DNA from: Sphingorhabdus pulchriflava
GTDB lineage: Bacteria > Pseudomonadota > Alphaproteobacteria > Sphingomonadales > Sphingomonadaceae
DNA length: 64,000 nt
Assembly (NCBI RefSeq): GCF_003367235.1
Contig: NZ_QRGP01000001.1
Coordinates: 1,798,001 to 1,862,000 of the forward strand
Direction: 5' to 3'
In this document: one piece after another, positions 51,393-60,055 of the stretch
Layout of the letters: each line of letters opens with the position of its first letter
Numbering within the stretch: the first letter of the stretch is position 1
Translations under genes and position numbers: made by a program
Notes under the pieces: generated by a model
The model's database searches: none
Told to the model about the DNA's origin: nothing
The model's input: the letters and a program-made list of their open reading frames with translations, nothing else

Positions 51393-52046
51393 ATGTCCGT
51401 CATCGAACCTACAAAACGGTGGGACCCCATCGTCAAACTGACCCATTGGGGGGTCGCATCTGCCGTCATCGCCAACGCACTTTTCACCGAAGAAGGATCG
51501 GGCTGGCATGTCTGGGTCGGCTATGCGCTGGCCGGTCTGCTGTTGCTCCGTTGGCTGTGGGGTTTCGTCGGCACCCGCAATGCCCGCTTTTCCGCCTTTC
51601 CGCCCAATCCGATGCGTGCGGTGCGCTACATTGCTGGAGCCCGAAAAGGGCAGGTACAACAGCATGGTTCGCACAATCCGCTAGGCACGCTTATGGTATA
51701 TGCCTTGTGGTCTTGTCTGGCCGTCATCATCGCCAGCGGCATCGCCATGGCCGGCCCACCGCCTACTAATCCTAATGTTCGTGAGGTTGGAGAGGCCAAT
51801 GAGGCAGCTTCTTCCGAGGTGCGCAGCTATTCCGAAGAAGAAGGCGAGGAAGAGCGAGAAGAGCAGGAAGGTGGTGAATCGGGCGAAGGTGGCGAAGAGG
51901 TTCTGGAAGAAGTCCATGAAGTCGCGGTCAATCTGCTCTATGTCCTGATCGCATTGCACATATTGGGTGTCCTGTTCGAAACAATGCGGCATGGACGTGG
52001 AACCGTGGGAGCAATGATTCCCTTTATGAACCGAAGGAAGCCATGA
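51393..52046 (+). CDS. Cytochrome b561-like membrane protein with a long acidic loop
   Basis: A 217-residue protein with about four transmembrane helices. The cytochrome b561/Ni-Fe-hydrogenase b-type pattern is WDPIVKLTHWGVASAVIANA at the N-terminus (His heme ligand), GWHVWVGYALAGLLLLRWLWGF, and LLYVLIALHILGVLFETMRHG at the C-terminus. Between helices 3 and 4 an inserted loop of about 50 residues is dominated by Glu (SEEEGEEEREEQEGGESGEG). The start at 51393 has GGAG upstream. A LuxR-type gene overlaps its end (ATGA). Confidence 0.82.
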   Translation: MSVIEPTKRWDPIVKLTHWGVASAVIANALFTEEGSGWHVWVGYALAGLLLLRWLWGFVGTRNARFSAFPPNPMRAVRYIAGARKGQVQQHGSHNPLGTLMVYALWSCLAVIIASGIAMAGPPPTNPNVREVGEANEAASSEVRSYSEEEGEEEREEQEGGESGEGGEEVLEEVHEVAVNLLYVLIALHILGVLFETMRHGRGTVGAMIPFMNRRKP

Positions 52047-52561
52047 CGCAAAAGGCCAACTCGCCAGCAACGACCGGCCCCACAAGGGCCGGTCTGGTCG
52101 CTGTGATTGTCGGTATTCAGGCAATCGCTGCGATCTTCTTCATTGCTGATGCTATTGGCGATCTGGCTGCAGGTGAGATGGACTTTCATATATTGGTCGA
52201 GGCGCTGATCGCCTTTGCCCTGCTCGCGGGCGTAGGCATCGGCGCATGGATGGCGCGCCGTCTGCTCGCCGAAGCGCAGGAACGCGAGAGGGTGTTGGCG
52301 ATCGCCTCTGGCGCGCTGACCGAGCATATCCAGTTGCGCTTTCGTGACTGGAAGCTGACCGATGCCGAAGCCGAGGTGGCGTTGTTTGCAATCAAGGGCT
52401 GCGATGCCGCCGAGATCGCCCGGCTGCGTGGTGCGGCCCAAGGAACCGTGCGGGCCCAGCTAAGCCATGTCTATGCCAAATCAGGCGTCGCTACCCAAGC
52501 CGAACTGGTCAGCCTGTTCATCGATGACCTATTGCAGGTTGATTTGCGAACCTCGAATTAG
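52043..52561 (+). CDS. Membrane-tethered LuxR-type helix-turn-helix protein
   Basis: A 172-residue protein with two N-terminal transmembrane helices (GLVAVIVGIQAIAAIFFIAD; ILVEALIAFALLAGVGIGAW), a short charged connector (RRLLAEAQERERVLAIAS) and a C-terminal LuxR/GerE helix-turn-helix (WKLTDAEAEVALFAIKGCDAAEIAR, TVRAQLSHVYAKSGVATQAE). It overlaps the cytochrome b gene by 4 bases, so a redox or membrane signal sensed through that protein is a possible input; this is a guess. Confidence 0.85.
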   Translation: MTQKANSPATTGPTRAGLVAVIVGIQAIAAIFFIADAIGDLAAGEMDFHILVEALIAFALLAGVGIGAWMARRLLAEAQERERVLAIASGALTEHIQLRFRDWKLTDAEAEVALFAIKGCDAAEIARLRGAAQGTVRAQLSHVYAKSGVATQAELVSLFIDDLLQVDLRTSN

Positions 52562-53379
52562 CCGATAGCGCCGAACGGCACGACCTTATTGGCACTATCG
52601 TGCCCGATATCTGCTTCTCCAAGATAAGAGATACCGAAACGCTTGCACCAGCGCTGCGCAATTTCCTCGGCCGTCTCGCCAAAGGGGCGGTCATTATCCG
52701 GTACGTCGCTGACGCGGCCGAGGCGCAAGCCTGCTAGGCCGACCCCCTTCAAATGCTCGCCGACATGGAAAAAAGCGCGATCAAAGGCATAGAGATATTC
52801 GCTGACTTCCTCGACCATCAGCACATGGCCCTTAAGATCGGGCATCAATGGTGTGCCGACGAGCATGGCGAGCGTCATCAGGTTGAAAGCCGCATATCTT
52901 GAACCTACTTCAACACTTGATTCCAATGATTTGGAACTACCTTTTACCAGCCAGTCTAACGCTCGTTTAATTGCCTGATCGCCACCCTTCCGGCGAATAT
53001 CGGCACACATCGGGCCGTGGACAGGCCAGCCGATGTTTGCCTTATACAGCGCCGCCAGCAGATTTCCCTGATCGCTATAACCTAGATAGGTTTTGGACTT
53101 TGCCGGTGCCTTCAGCTGCTGGATCGCATCTTCCGCAATTCGGCATGCGCCATAACCACCGCGCACGAACCAGATCGCATCAAATGCAGGATCGTTGGCT
53201 AGGCGCACAAACGCCTCCAGCCGCTGCTCGTCGGTTCCTGCGAAATGGCCATTTTCGATGAAGCATTGGTCATCGAAGCGCAGTTCGGCGTCAGGATGGC
53301 TTTCTGCTGCCAAAGCCGTAACCCGCGCTGCATCATCGCGGGTGAAGGGGGTTGATGGTGCGCAAATACCTATCTTCAC
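52558..53379 (-). CDS. ldcA: LD-carboxypeptidase (peptidase S66)
   Basis: A 273-residue enzyme from the GTG at 53379 (KIGICAPSTPF after GAGAGG). The S66 catalytic set is visible: Ser in YLGYSDQGNLLAAL (about residue 105), Glu in HVLMVEEVSEYLYAFDRAF (about residue 200) and His in ADIGHDSANKVVPFG near the end. It removes the terminal D-Ala from tetrapeptides in the cytoplasm. It is divergent from an mpl-like gene that uses the tripeptide product. Confidence 0.92.
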   Translation of the reverse strand: MKIGICAPSTPFTRDDAARVTALAAESHPDAELRFDDQCFIENGHFAGTDEQRLEAFVRLANDPAFDAIWFVRGGYGACRIAEDAIQQLKAPAKSKTYLGYSDQGNLLAALYKANIGWPVHGPMCADIRRKGGDQAIKRALDWLVKGSSKSLESSVEVGSRYAAFNLMTLAMLVGTPLMPDLKGHVLMVEEVSEYLYAFDRAFFHVGEHLKGVGLAGLRLGRVSDVPDNDRPFGETAEEIAQRWCKRFGISYLGEADIGHDSANKVVPFGAIG

Positions 53380-53435
53380 AGTCCCTCTCCCGATAAGCGA
53401 TTGCCAAAATTGCCCCCGGGCAATAGCGGAGCGCG

Positions 53436-54839
53436 ATGGACAAAAACAAATCCTATTTCTTTTGCGGTATCGGCGGTTCGGGCATGTTGCCGCTGGCCAA
53501 TATCGTCCGCGATGGCGGAGCCACGGTTGCAGGCTCTGACCGGGCGCTCGACCAGGGGCGGCTCGCGCCCAAATTCGAATGGCTGCAAAGCCTGGGCATC
53601 GACATCTTCCCGCAAGATGGCAGCGGTCTGACCAATGGCGACCAGATATTGATCGCATCTGCCGCAGTCGAGGACAGCGTGCCCGATGTCGCAAAGGCGA
53701 CGGAACTGGGTTGTGGGCGAATGACACGCGCCGAACTGCTTGCCCAATTGTTCAATGCCGCTCCGCGCTCGGTCGCGGTTGGCGGCACCAGCGGCAAATC
53801 GACCGTGACGGGCATGATCGGCTGGATTTTGACCGATGCGGGGCTCGACCCGACCATAATGAATGGCGGCGTCATGAAGAATTTCGTCTCCGAAGGCACG
53901 CCCTTCGCCAGCGCACGCGTCGGCCATAGCGGGTTTTTCGTGTCCGAAGTCGACGAAAGCGACGTTTCGATAGCATTGTTCCAACCCGAAGTTGCAGTAC
54001 TCAACAATATCAGCCTCGACCACAAGTCGCTCGACGAATTGCGCCAGCTTTTCGGTGATTTCGCCAAAACTGCGAAACGCGCAATCTGGAACGCGGACGA
54101 TATCGAAACCGTAGCTCTTTTGGCTCCCATGGAATTGCAGGACGCGATCAGGTTCGGCTTCACCGACCGGGCAGATGTGCGCGCAGTCGATGTTATCGAA
54201 ATGCCGCTGGGCAGCCGCTTTACACTGAAAGCCAATGGCCAGAGTTGGCCCGTGACATTGCAGGTTCCAGGACGCCACAATATCGCCAATGCCCTCGCCG
54301 CTATTGCTGCTGCACTGGCGCTTGATGTGCCGGTTGCACAGGCGGTACATGGGGTGGAACGCTTTGCGGGGCTGGCCCGGCGCTTCGACATTGTCGGTAT
54401 CGCAGGTGGCATCACTGTCATCGACGATTTCGGACATAATCCGGACAAGACGGCAGCGACGCTGGCGACGCTGAAGGCCTTTCCTGGGCGCATCATCGCC
54501 TTTTTCCAGCCACACGGCTATGGCCCGATCCGCGTGATGGGCAACGAACTGGCCGGGGTTTTTGCAAAACATCTCAACCGCGATGACTATCTGATCCTGT
54601 GCGATCCGGTCTATTTTGGCGGTACGGTCGACAAGTCGCTTGGCAGCCAGTCGATCACCGACGCCGTCGTCGCGGCGGGCAAGCAGGCAGAATATATTCC
54701 GAGCCGCGAGGATTGCGGCAATCGCATAATCGAACTGGCGCAAGCGGGCGATCGAATCGTTATCATGGGCGCGCGCGACGATACGCTGAGCGGCTTTGCC
54801 GCCGATCTGCTGACACGCCTTGTGAAAGCCAGTGTTTGA
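53436..54839 (+). CDS. mpl: Mur ligase family protein, Mpl-like (peptidoglycan recycling)
   Basis: A 467-residue Mur-ligase. The Rossmann start is YFFCGIGGSGMLPLANIVRD, the ATP loop VAVGGTSGKSTVTGMIGWIL (about residue 115), the central-domain segment FVSEVDESDVSIALF and NNISLDHKSLDE, and the C-terminal FDIVGIAGGITVIDDFGHNPDKTAATL. It is MurC/Mpl-like; beside ldcA the Mpl role (joining tripeptide to UDP-MurNAc) is the better reading. A MurC-type activity cannot be excluded. Confidence 0.85.
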   Translation: MDKNKSYFFCGIGGSGMLPLANIVRDGGATVAGSDRALDQGRLAPKFEWLQSLGIDIFPQDGSGLTNGDQILIASAAVEDSVPDVAKATELGCGRMTRAELLAQLFNAAPRSVAVGGTSGKSTVTGMIGWILTDAGLDPTIMNGGVMKNFVSEGTPFASARVGHSGFFVSEVDESDVSIALFQPEVAVLNNISLDHKSLDELRQLFGDFAKTAKRAIWNADDIETVALLAPMELQDAIRFGFTDRADVRAVDVIEMPLGSRFTLKANGQSWPVTLQVPGRHNIANALAAIAAALALDVPVAQAVHGVERFAGLARRFDIVGIAGGITVIDDFGHNPDKTAATLATLKAFPGRIIAFFQPHGYGPIRVMGNELAGVFAKHLNRDDYLILCDPVYFGGTVDKSLGSQSITDAVVAAGKQAEYIPSREDCGNRIIELAQAGDRIVIMGARDDTLSGFAADLLTRLVKASV

Positions 54840-54875
54840 CTTGAACCCGTCACGCCAGTTTGCAATGGGTCGGCC

Positions 54876-56624
54876 ATGAAGAAACTGCTCCTCGCTTTCA
54901 CTGTCCTCGCTTTGCCCGGCTGCGCCAGCACCCGCATGGCGAATGAGGCGGTTGCGCCGATCGATATTCGCATCATCGGCATGAACGACTTCCACGGCCA
55001 TCTTGATCCACCCAAGGCAACAATCGAAGCTACAGACGCATCGGGGGCAAAAGTCCGTATCCCATCGGGCGGCGTCGCCTATCTCGCCTCGGCCATCGAT
55101 TATCTGAAAGCCGACGCGCCAAACAATGTCGTGGTTGCAGCAGGCGACCTGATCGGTGCCTCCCCGCTTTCCTCCTCTCTGTTCCTCGACGAACCCTCGA
55201 TCATGGCAATGGGCATGGTGGGTCTGGAATTTAACGCGGTCGGCAACCATGAATTCGACCGCGGCACCGAAGAATTGCTGCGCATGCAATCGGGCGGATG
55301 CGATAAGTTCACCCAATCCGAACCGTGCCGCGTCGACAAACCCTTCCCCGGCGCGAAGTTCAAAATGCTGGCTGCGAACACAAAGAAGGCCGATGGCAGC
55401 ACCCTTTTTCCACCTTTTGCCCTCAAGAATTTTGGAGCAGGCAAGACGCAGGTTACAGTGGGATTCATTGGCATGACGCTGGAGGGGACCTCTAACCTTG
55501 TTTCCGCTGGCCGTATCAAGGGCATCAGTTTTGCCGATGAGGCGGACACCGCCAACGCATTGGTGCCGCAACTGAAGGCGGCCGGAGCGGATGTCATCGT
55601 TGTGCTGGTGCATGAAGGGGCGAACAACAGCGGCGATATCAACAATCCCAAATGCGATGGCGTTTCGGGCACGCTGTTTCCGATTCTCGATCGGCTGGAC
55701 CCGGCCGTAGATGTCGTCGTTTCCGGCCATACGCATCAGAGCTATGTTTGCGATTATAGCCATATCAATCCGGCCCGCCCGATTCTGCTGACCAGCGCGG
55801 GTTCCCGGGGGCAGGTTGTGACCGGCATTGATTTGAAGGTCGACGCACGAACCGGCAAAGTCCTGTCCAAATCCGCGCGCAATATAGTGGTGCAGAGCGA
55901 GGCTTTTTCCAATGCGCGCGGCGAAGTCCCGCTGGTCGAAGGCTTCCCGGTCTTTGCGCCGCGAGCTGATCTGGCAGCGCTGGCCAGCCGGTATCGCGAG
56001 GCCGCAAAGACAGAGGCCAACCGCGTGGTAGGAACGCTGGCAGGGCCCGCGACACGCGATCGCGGCAAGACCGGCGAAAGCATTTTGGGCAATTTGATTG
56101 CCGACGCCCAACTCGCGGCGACTGCGGGTGCCGAAAATGGCGGCGCTCAGATTGCCTTTATGAACCCGGACGGGATTCGTGCGGACATCTTCCCTGGCAC
56201 CGATGGTCAGGTGACTTTCGGTTCGGTTTTCGCGGCGCAACCCTTCGGCAACACGCTGATCACCAAAACGCTGACGGGAAAGCAGATCATCGGTGTATTG
56301 GAGCAACAGCTGAACAATCCCGATTGGTATCGCATTCTTTCACCTTCGAGCGGTTTCCGCTTCGGATATGATCTGTCGCGTCCCATCGGCCAGCGCATAG
56401 TCTTTGCGACGCTGAACGGCGTGCCGCTTGATGCCAACGCATCATATCGCGTCACGGTTAGTGATTTTCTCTCGAATGGCGGCGACGGCTTTTCGGTGTT
56501 CAAGGATGGCACCAATCCGGCTGTCGGACCAACCGATCTGGAGGCCTTCATGGCTTGGCTGTCGCGCGGCGGTATCACGGCGCTGCCATCGCTCGGCAGG
56601 GTCGAGAACAAGACGCCGCAATAA
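54876..56624 (+). CDS. 5'-nucleotidase/2',3'-cyclic phosphodiesterase-type lipoprotein
   Basis: A 582-residue protein with a lipoprotein signal (LLAFTVLALPGCAST). The metallophosphatase domain shows IIGMNDFHGHLDPPKATIEA, VVAAGDLIGASPLSSSLF, VGNHEFDRGTEELL and VDVVVSGHTHQSYVCDYS. The C-terminal 5'-nucleotidase substrate domain shows GESILGNLIADAQLAATAG and NPDGIRADI with FGNTLITKTLTGKQI. It acts on nucleotides in the periplasm to recover phosphate and nucleosides. Confidence 0.93.
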   Translation: MKKLLLAFTVLALPGCASTRMANEAVAPIDIRIIGMNDFHGHLDPPKATIEATDASGAKVRIPSGGVAYLASAIDYLKADAPNNVVVAAGDLIGASPLSSSLFLDEPSIMAMGMVGLEFNAVGNHEFDRGTEELLRMQSGGCDKFTQSEPCRVDKPFPGAKFKMLAANTKKADGSTLFPPFALKNFGAGKTQVTVGFIGMTLEGTSNLVSAGRIKGISFADEADTANALVPQLKAAGADVIVVLVHEGANNSGDINNPKCDGVSGTLFPILDRLDPAVDVVVSGHTHQSYVCDYSHINPARPILLTSAGSRGQVVTGIDLKVDARTGKVLSKSARNIVVQSEAFSNARGEVPLVEGFPVFAPRADLAALASRYREAAKTEANRVVGTLAGPATRDRGKTGESILGNLIADAQLAATAGAENGGAQIAFMNPDGIRADIFPGTDGQVTFGSVFAAQPFGNTLITKTLTGKQIIGVLEQQLNNPDWYRILSPSSGFRFGYDLSRPIGQRIVFATLNGVPLDANASYRVTVSDFLSNGGDGFSVFKDGTNPAVGPTDLEAFMAWLSRGGITALPSLGRVENKTPQ

Positions 56625-56763
56625 ATACCCAAACCCCTTGCATTTCCGTGCCATCCGGCGTAGTGGCGCGCCTTCGCCCGGGACTGCCCGGGTGAAATGA
56701 AGAAAGCCGGAGGGGCGCTCGCATGGGGCGACGTCAGCGATCGGTAAGAAAAGGAAGACGCCC

Positions 56764-57198
56764 ATGCCGTTGTACGAGCATGTTTTTTTGGCGCGTCAGG
56801 ACCTGTCACAAGCACAGGTAGATGCGCTGGCTGAAAATGCCACCAAGATCGTCGAAGAGAATCAGGGCAAGGTCGTAAAGACCGAAACTTGGGGCCTTCG
56901 CAGCCTTGCCTACAAGATCCAGAAGAACCGCAAGGCGCATTTCGTAATGCTCGACCTTGACGCTTCGGGCGATGCCATCGCCGAACTGGAACGCCAGACC
57001 CGCATGAACGAAGATGTGATCCGTTACATGACCGTTCGCGTTGACGAGCATGAAAAAGGCCCGTCGGTGATGATGCGCAAGCAGGAACGCAGCGACCGTG
57101 GTGATCGCGGTGGCTTTGGCGACCGTCCTGACCGTGGCCCCCGCCCCGACCGTGGTGATCGCGAAGCCCGCGCTCCCCGTGCTCAAGAGGAGATTTGA
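56764..57198 (+). CDS. rpsF: Ribosomal protein bS6
   Basis: A 144-residue protein: [40 protein letters not shown], and a C-terminal tail rich in Arg, Asp and Gly ([20 protein letters not shown]). It begins the operon rpsF-rpsR-rplI. The 139-base leader contains GC-rich inverted segments (CCCGGGACTGCCCGGG) that might be an S6:S18 feedback site; I could not establish the motif. Confidence 0.97.
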   Translation: MPLYEHVFLARQDLSQAQVDALAENATKIVEENQGKVVKTETWGLRSLAYKIQKNRKAHFVMLDLDASGDAIAELERQTRMNEDVIRYMTVRVDEHEKGPSVMMRKQERSDRGDRGGFGDRPDRGPRPDRGDREARAPRAQEEI

Positions 57199-57201
57199 TC
57201 C

Positions 57202-57426
57202 ATGGCACGTCCGTTTTTCCGTCGCCGCAAGTCCTGCCCCTTTTCGGGTAAAGACGCTCCGCGCATCGACTTTAAAGATACCCGCCTGCTTCAGGGTTAT
57301 ATCTCTGAACGCGGCAAGATCGTTCCCAGCCGCATCACCGCCGTTTCGGCCAAGAAGCAGCGCGAACTCGGCCAGGCCATCAAGCGTGCACGCCATCTCG
57401 GCCTCATGCCCTATGTCGTGAAGTAA
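57202..57426 (+). CDS. rpsR: Ribosomal protein bS18
   Basis: A 74-residue protein: [40 protein letters not shown] and [20 protein letters not shown] are the full S18 signature. It lies between rpsF (3-base gap) and rplI (11-base gap). Confidence 0.98.
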   Translation: MARPFFRRRKSCPFSGKDAPRIDFKDTRLLQGYISERGKIVPSRITAVSAKKQRELGQAIKRARHLGLMPYVVK

Positions 57427-57437
57427 GGAGAAGACCC

Positions 57438-58109
57438 ATGGAAATCATCCTGCTTGAACGCGTGGAAAAGCTGGGCCACATAGGTGACGTTGTTACCGTG
57501 AAGGACGGGTACGCCCGTAACTTCCTGCTTCCCAACAAGAAGGCGCTTCGTGCCAACGAAGCCAACCGCAAGGTTTTCGAAGCCAACCGCGCCAAGATCG
57601 AGGCAGACAATGCCAACCGTCGCGGCGATGCCGAAAAGCATGCGTCGAATGTCGAAGGCAAGCAGATCGTCCTGATCCGCGCGGCTTCGAACACCGGCCA
57701 GCTGTACGGCTCGGTTTCGGTCAAGGACATTGTCGACGGCCTGAACGCGCAAGACGCGAAGGTTTCGAAGGCGATGATCGTGCTCGAACGCCCGATCAAG
57801 ACCCTCGGCGTGTTCGACGTCAAGGTCGTTCTGCACCCCGAAGTTGCGGTGACCGTCACCGTCAACGTCGCGCGCTCGGACGACGAAGCCGAACTGCAGA
57901 AGGACGGCGTCAACGTCATCGACCAGATGTTTGAAGACGAACAGGCTGACATCGCAGCCCAGGCCATCGAAATGGCCGAAGCCCGCGAAGCCGCCGCTGA
58001 CGAAGCCGACGAAGCCGATGCAGCCCGCATCGAAAAGCTGAAGGCCGACCAAGCAGCCGCCAAGGCCGCCGAAGGTCTTTCGGCCGACGCAGGCGAAGAC
58101 GACGCCTGA
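57438..58109 (+). CDS. rplI: Ribosomal protein bL9 with a long acidic tail
   Basis: A 223-residue protein. The N-terminal L9 signature is MEIILLERVEKLGHIGDVVT followed by VKDGYARNFLLPNKKALRAN. The normal protein ends near residue 150; here about 70 further residues form an Ala/Glu/Asp-rich helix-like tail (QAIEMAEAREAAADEADEAD). Such extended L9 forms occur in sphingomonads. A clear intrinsic terminator follows. Confidence 0.97.
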   Translation: MEIILLERVEKLGHIGDVVTVKDGYARNFLLPNKKALRANEANRKVFEANRAKIEADNANRRGDAEKHASNVEGKQIVLIRAASNTGQLYGSVSVKDIVDGLNAQDAKVSKAMIVLERPIKTLGVFDVKVVLHPEVAVTVTVNVARSDDEAELQKDGVNVIDQMFEDEQADIAAQAIEMAEAREAAADEADEADAARIEKLKADQAAAKAAEGLSADAGEDDA

Positions 58110-58136
58110 TAGCTTCTTTCGAAGACGCAAACAAAG

Positions 58137-58167
58137 AGCCGCCCCGCCACGCGCCGGGCGGCTTTTT
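58137..58167 (+). terminator. Intrinsic terminator after rplI
   Basis: AGCCGCCC (58137-58144) pairs with GGGCGGCT (58156-58163), followed by TTTTTG. On the minus strand the same hairpin could end the ktr operon, which stops at 58178, though the T-run there is short. Confidence 0.9.
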
Positions 58168-58177
58168 GTTATCTACT

Positions 58178-58609
58178 TCAAACCCCGCACAATTGCTCCG
58201 CCAGTGCGTGGCCCATGTCGGCTTCGGGATAGACCACCTTGGTCACGCCCAGCCGCGTCAGGATCAGTCCATGTTGGGGGGTGGAGGCTTTGGCCCAGAT
58301 ATCCTTGACGCCCAGTTCCTGCAGCGCCAGGACGGAGAGCACGCTGCCCTCCAGGCTCGCGCCGATTGCGACCACGGCATAGTCGACCTCGTTCACACCC
58401 AGCGCGCGCAGTGCCTCTGCCTCGGTCGAATCCGCCTGCACCACATGCGGCAGGTCGTCGGCGAGTTTCTGGACGATATCGGCATTGCCATCGATGCCGA
58501 TCACCTCATGCCCCAGCGCGACGAGGCGCAGCGCTACCGCTTCGCCGAAACGGCCAAGGCCGATCACCGCGACGCTTTTCTTCTCCGCGTTTTTCGCTTT
58601 CCTAGCCAA
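58178..58609 (-). CDS. Short TrkA-N (RCK_N) potassium-transport regulator
   Basis: A 143-residue protein with a TTG start at 58609 placed six bases after GAGGAGG, overlapping the end of the ktrB gene by 8 bases. The NAD-binding RCK_N fold is clear: SVAVIGLGRFGEAVALRLVA, GHEVIGIDGNADIVQKLADD, VVQADSTEAEALRALGV, AVVAIGASLEGSVLSVLAL. A usual KtrA has about 220 residues; here the C-terminal RCK_C domain is missing. Confidence 0.88.
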   Translation of the reverse strand: MARKAKNAEKKSVAVIGLGRFGEAVALRLVALGHEVIGIDGNADIVQKLADDLPHVVQADSTEAEALRALGVNEVDYAVVAIGASLEGSVLSVLALQELGVKDIWAKASTPQHGLILTRLGVTKVVYPEADMGHALAEQLCGV

Positions 58610-60002
58610 TGAGAACCTCCTCTTTGGGGTAATGGTAAAATACGGGTTTGCCGCGCGAAGCAAGCGCCGCGAACAAGGTGATCGGGCCGACGCGCCCGAC
58701 GAACATCAGGAAGATCAGCAGATATTTGCCGGAATCAGTGAACTGCGCGGTAACGCCGGTGGACAGCCCGACCGTGGCGAAGGCGGAAACCGCCTCAAAC
58801 ATTGCATCGCGCGGGGAGATCTGCGGCGACAGCGCGACGAGCAGATAGCCCAGCCCCAGCACCAGCACCGCGGCGAGCGCGACCACCGAAATGGCGCGGC
58901 GCTGATTATGCTCGCCGATGCGGCGCCCAAAGGCCTCGACATCGGGCTTGCCACGGATTTCGGACCAGATGATCAGCAGGATGACGACCACTGTCGCCAC
59001 CTTCACGCCGCCCGCTGTCCCCGCGCTGCCCCCGCCGATGAACATCAGGATCGAGGTGAGCATCAGCGACTGGTCGGAAAGTTCGCCGATATTGACCGCG
59101 TTGAACCCTGCGGTGCGCGCGGTTACCGACTGGAACAGGCCGTTGAGGATATGCGCGTGCGGTTCCATATTGCCCATCGTCGCGCCATTTTCCCATTCAA
59201 GGGTGATGAACAGCAGCGCGCCTGCGACCAGCAGGAAGGCATAGCCATAAAGCGTCAGCCGCCCGTGCAGCGAAATGCGCCGCCAGCCGCGCTGCGTCCA
59301 CAGATCGCGATAGACCGGATAACCGATGCCCCCCGCGACCACCGCCGCCATGATCGGCGTGAGGAACAGCCAGTCCGACTGGAAACCCATCAGATTATCG
59401 CTCCACAGCGCGAAACCGGCATTGTTGAATGCGGAAATGGCATGGAACAGTCCATTCCACGCCGCGTCCGCCAGCGGCTGGCCATGGCCAAGCAAAAGCC
59501 AGCCAAACAGCCAGAGCGCGACGATAGCCTCAAACGTGAAGGTGAAGGCGACAATGATCTTGAGCAGCGGGCGGACATTGCCAGGCGTGATCCCGCTATT
59601 TTCCGCCGCCAGCCCGCGCCTTATGCCAAAGCCCATGGTGCGGCTGAACAGGGCGACGATCAGCACCGAGGCGCTCATGATGCCAAGGCCGCCCAATTGG
59701 ATCAGGATCAGGATGATCAGCTCGCCCGACCCCGACCAATGGTTGGGCACATCGAGCGTCGACAGGCCGGTAACGCACAGCGCCGAAATCGCGGTGAACC
59801 ATGCATCGACGAATGGCGTGCCCTGCCCGCTTTCAGTTGCCGAGGGCAAAGAAAGGGCGAATGCGCCGAGCAGCGAGACGAGGAAGAACAGCAGCGGCAC
59901 AATCTGCACCGGCCGCGCAAACAACAGGTTCACAAGCCGGTCGAGCGTGCTGACCGCGAGCCGCTCTACCAGATGTTCGGGATGATGTTGTTGCTCGGCC
60001 AA
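58602..60002 (-). CDS. ktrB: Ktr/Trk-type potassium channel subunit
   Basis: A 466-residue membrane protein of the TrkH/KtrB superfamily. The four selectivity-filter regions are visible: ISALCVTGLSTLDVPNHWS, AISAFNNAGFALWSDNLMGF, VTARTAGFNAVNIGELSDQS and AVSAFATVGLSTGVTAQFTD. It takes up K+ together with the cytoplasmic RCK protein encoded directly after it (8-base overlap). Confidence 0.94.
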   Translation of the reverse strand: MAEQQHHPEHLVERLAVSTLDRLVNLLFARPVQIVPLLFFLVSLLGAFALSLPSATESGQGTPFVDAWFTAISALCVTGLSTLDVPNHWSGSGELIILILIQLGGLGIMSASVLIVALFSRTMGFGIRRGLAAENSGITPGNVRPLLKIIVAFTFTFEAIVALWLFGWLLLGHGQPLADAAWNGLFHAISAFNNAGFALWSDNLMGFQSDWLFLTPIMAAVVAGGIGYPVYRDLWTQRGWRRISLHGRLTLYGYAFLLVAGALLFITLEWENGATMGNMEPHAHILNGLFQSVTARTAGFNAVNIGELSDQSLMLTSILMFIGGGSAGTAGGVKVATVVVILLIIWSEIRGKPDVEAFGRRIGEHNQRRAISVVALAAVLVLGLGYLLVALSPQISPRDAMFEAVSAFATVGLSTGVTAQFTDSGKYLLIFLMFVGRVGPITLFAALASRGKPVFYHYPKEEVLIG

Positions 60003-60055
60003 GACTTTCCCCTTGCCAGCAATGCCTTAATGGCAATGTGCAGCAGGGGGAAGGT

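Noticed and set aside
53376-56306. 976-codon open frame on the minus strand
   Set aside because: It lies antisense to the well-supported mpl and 5'-nucleotidase genes, has no family motifs and has an odd Arg/His-rich composition; it is a codon-bias shadow.
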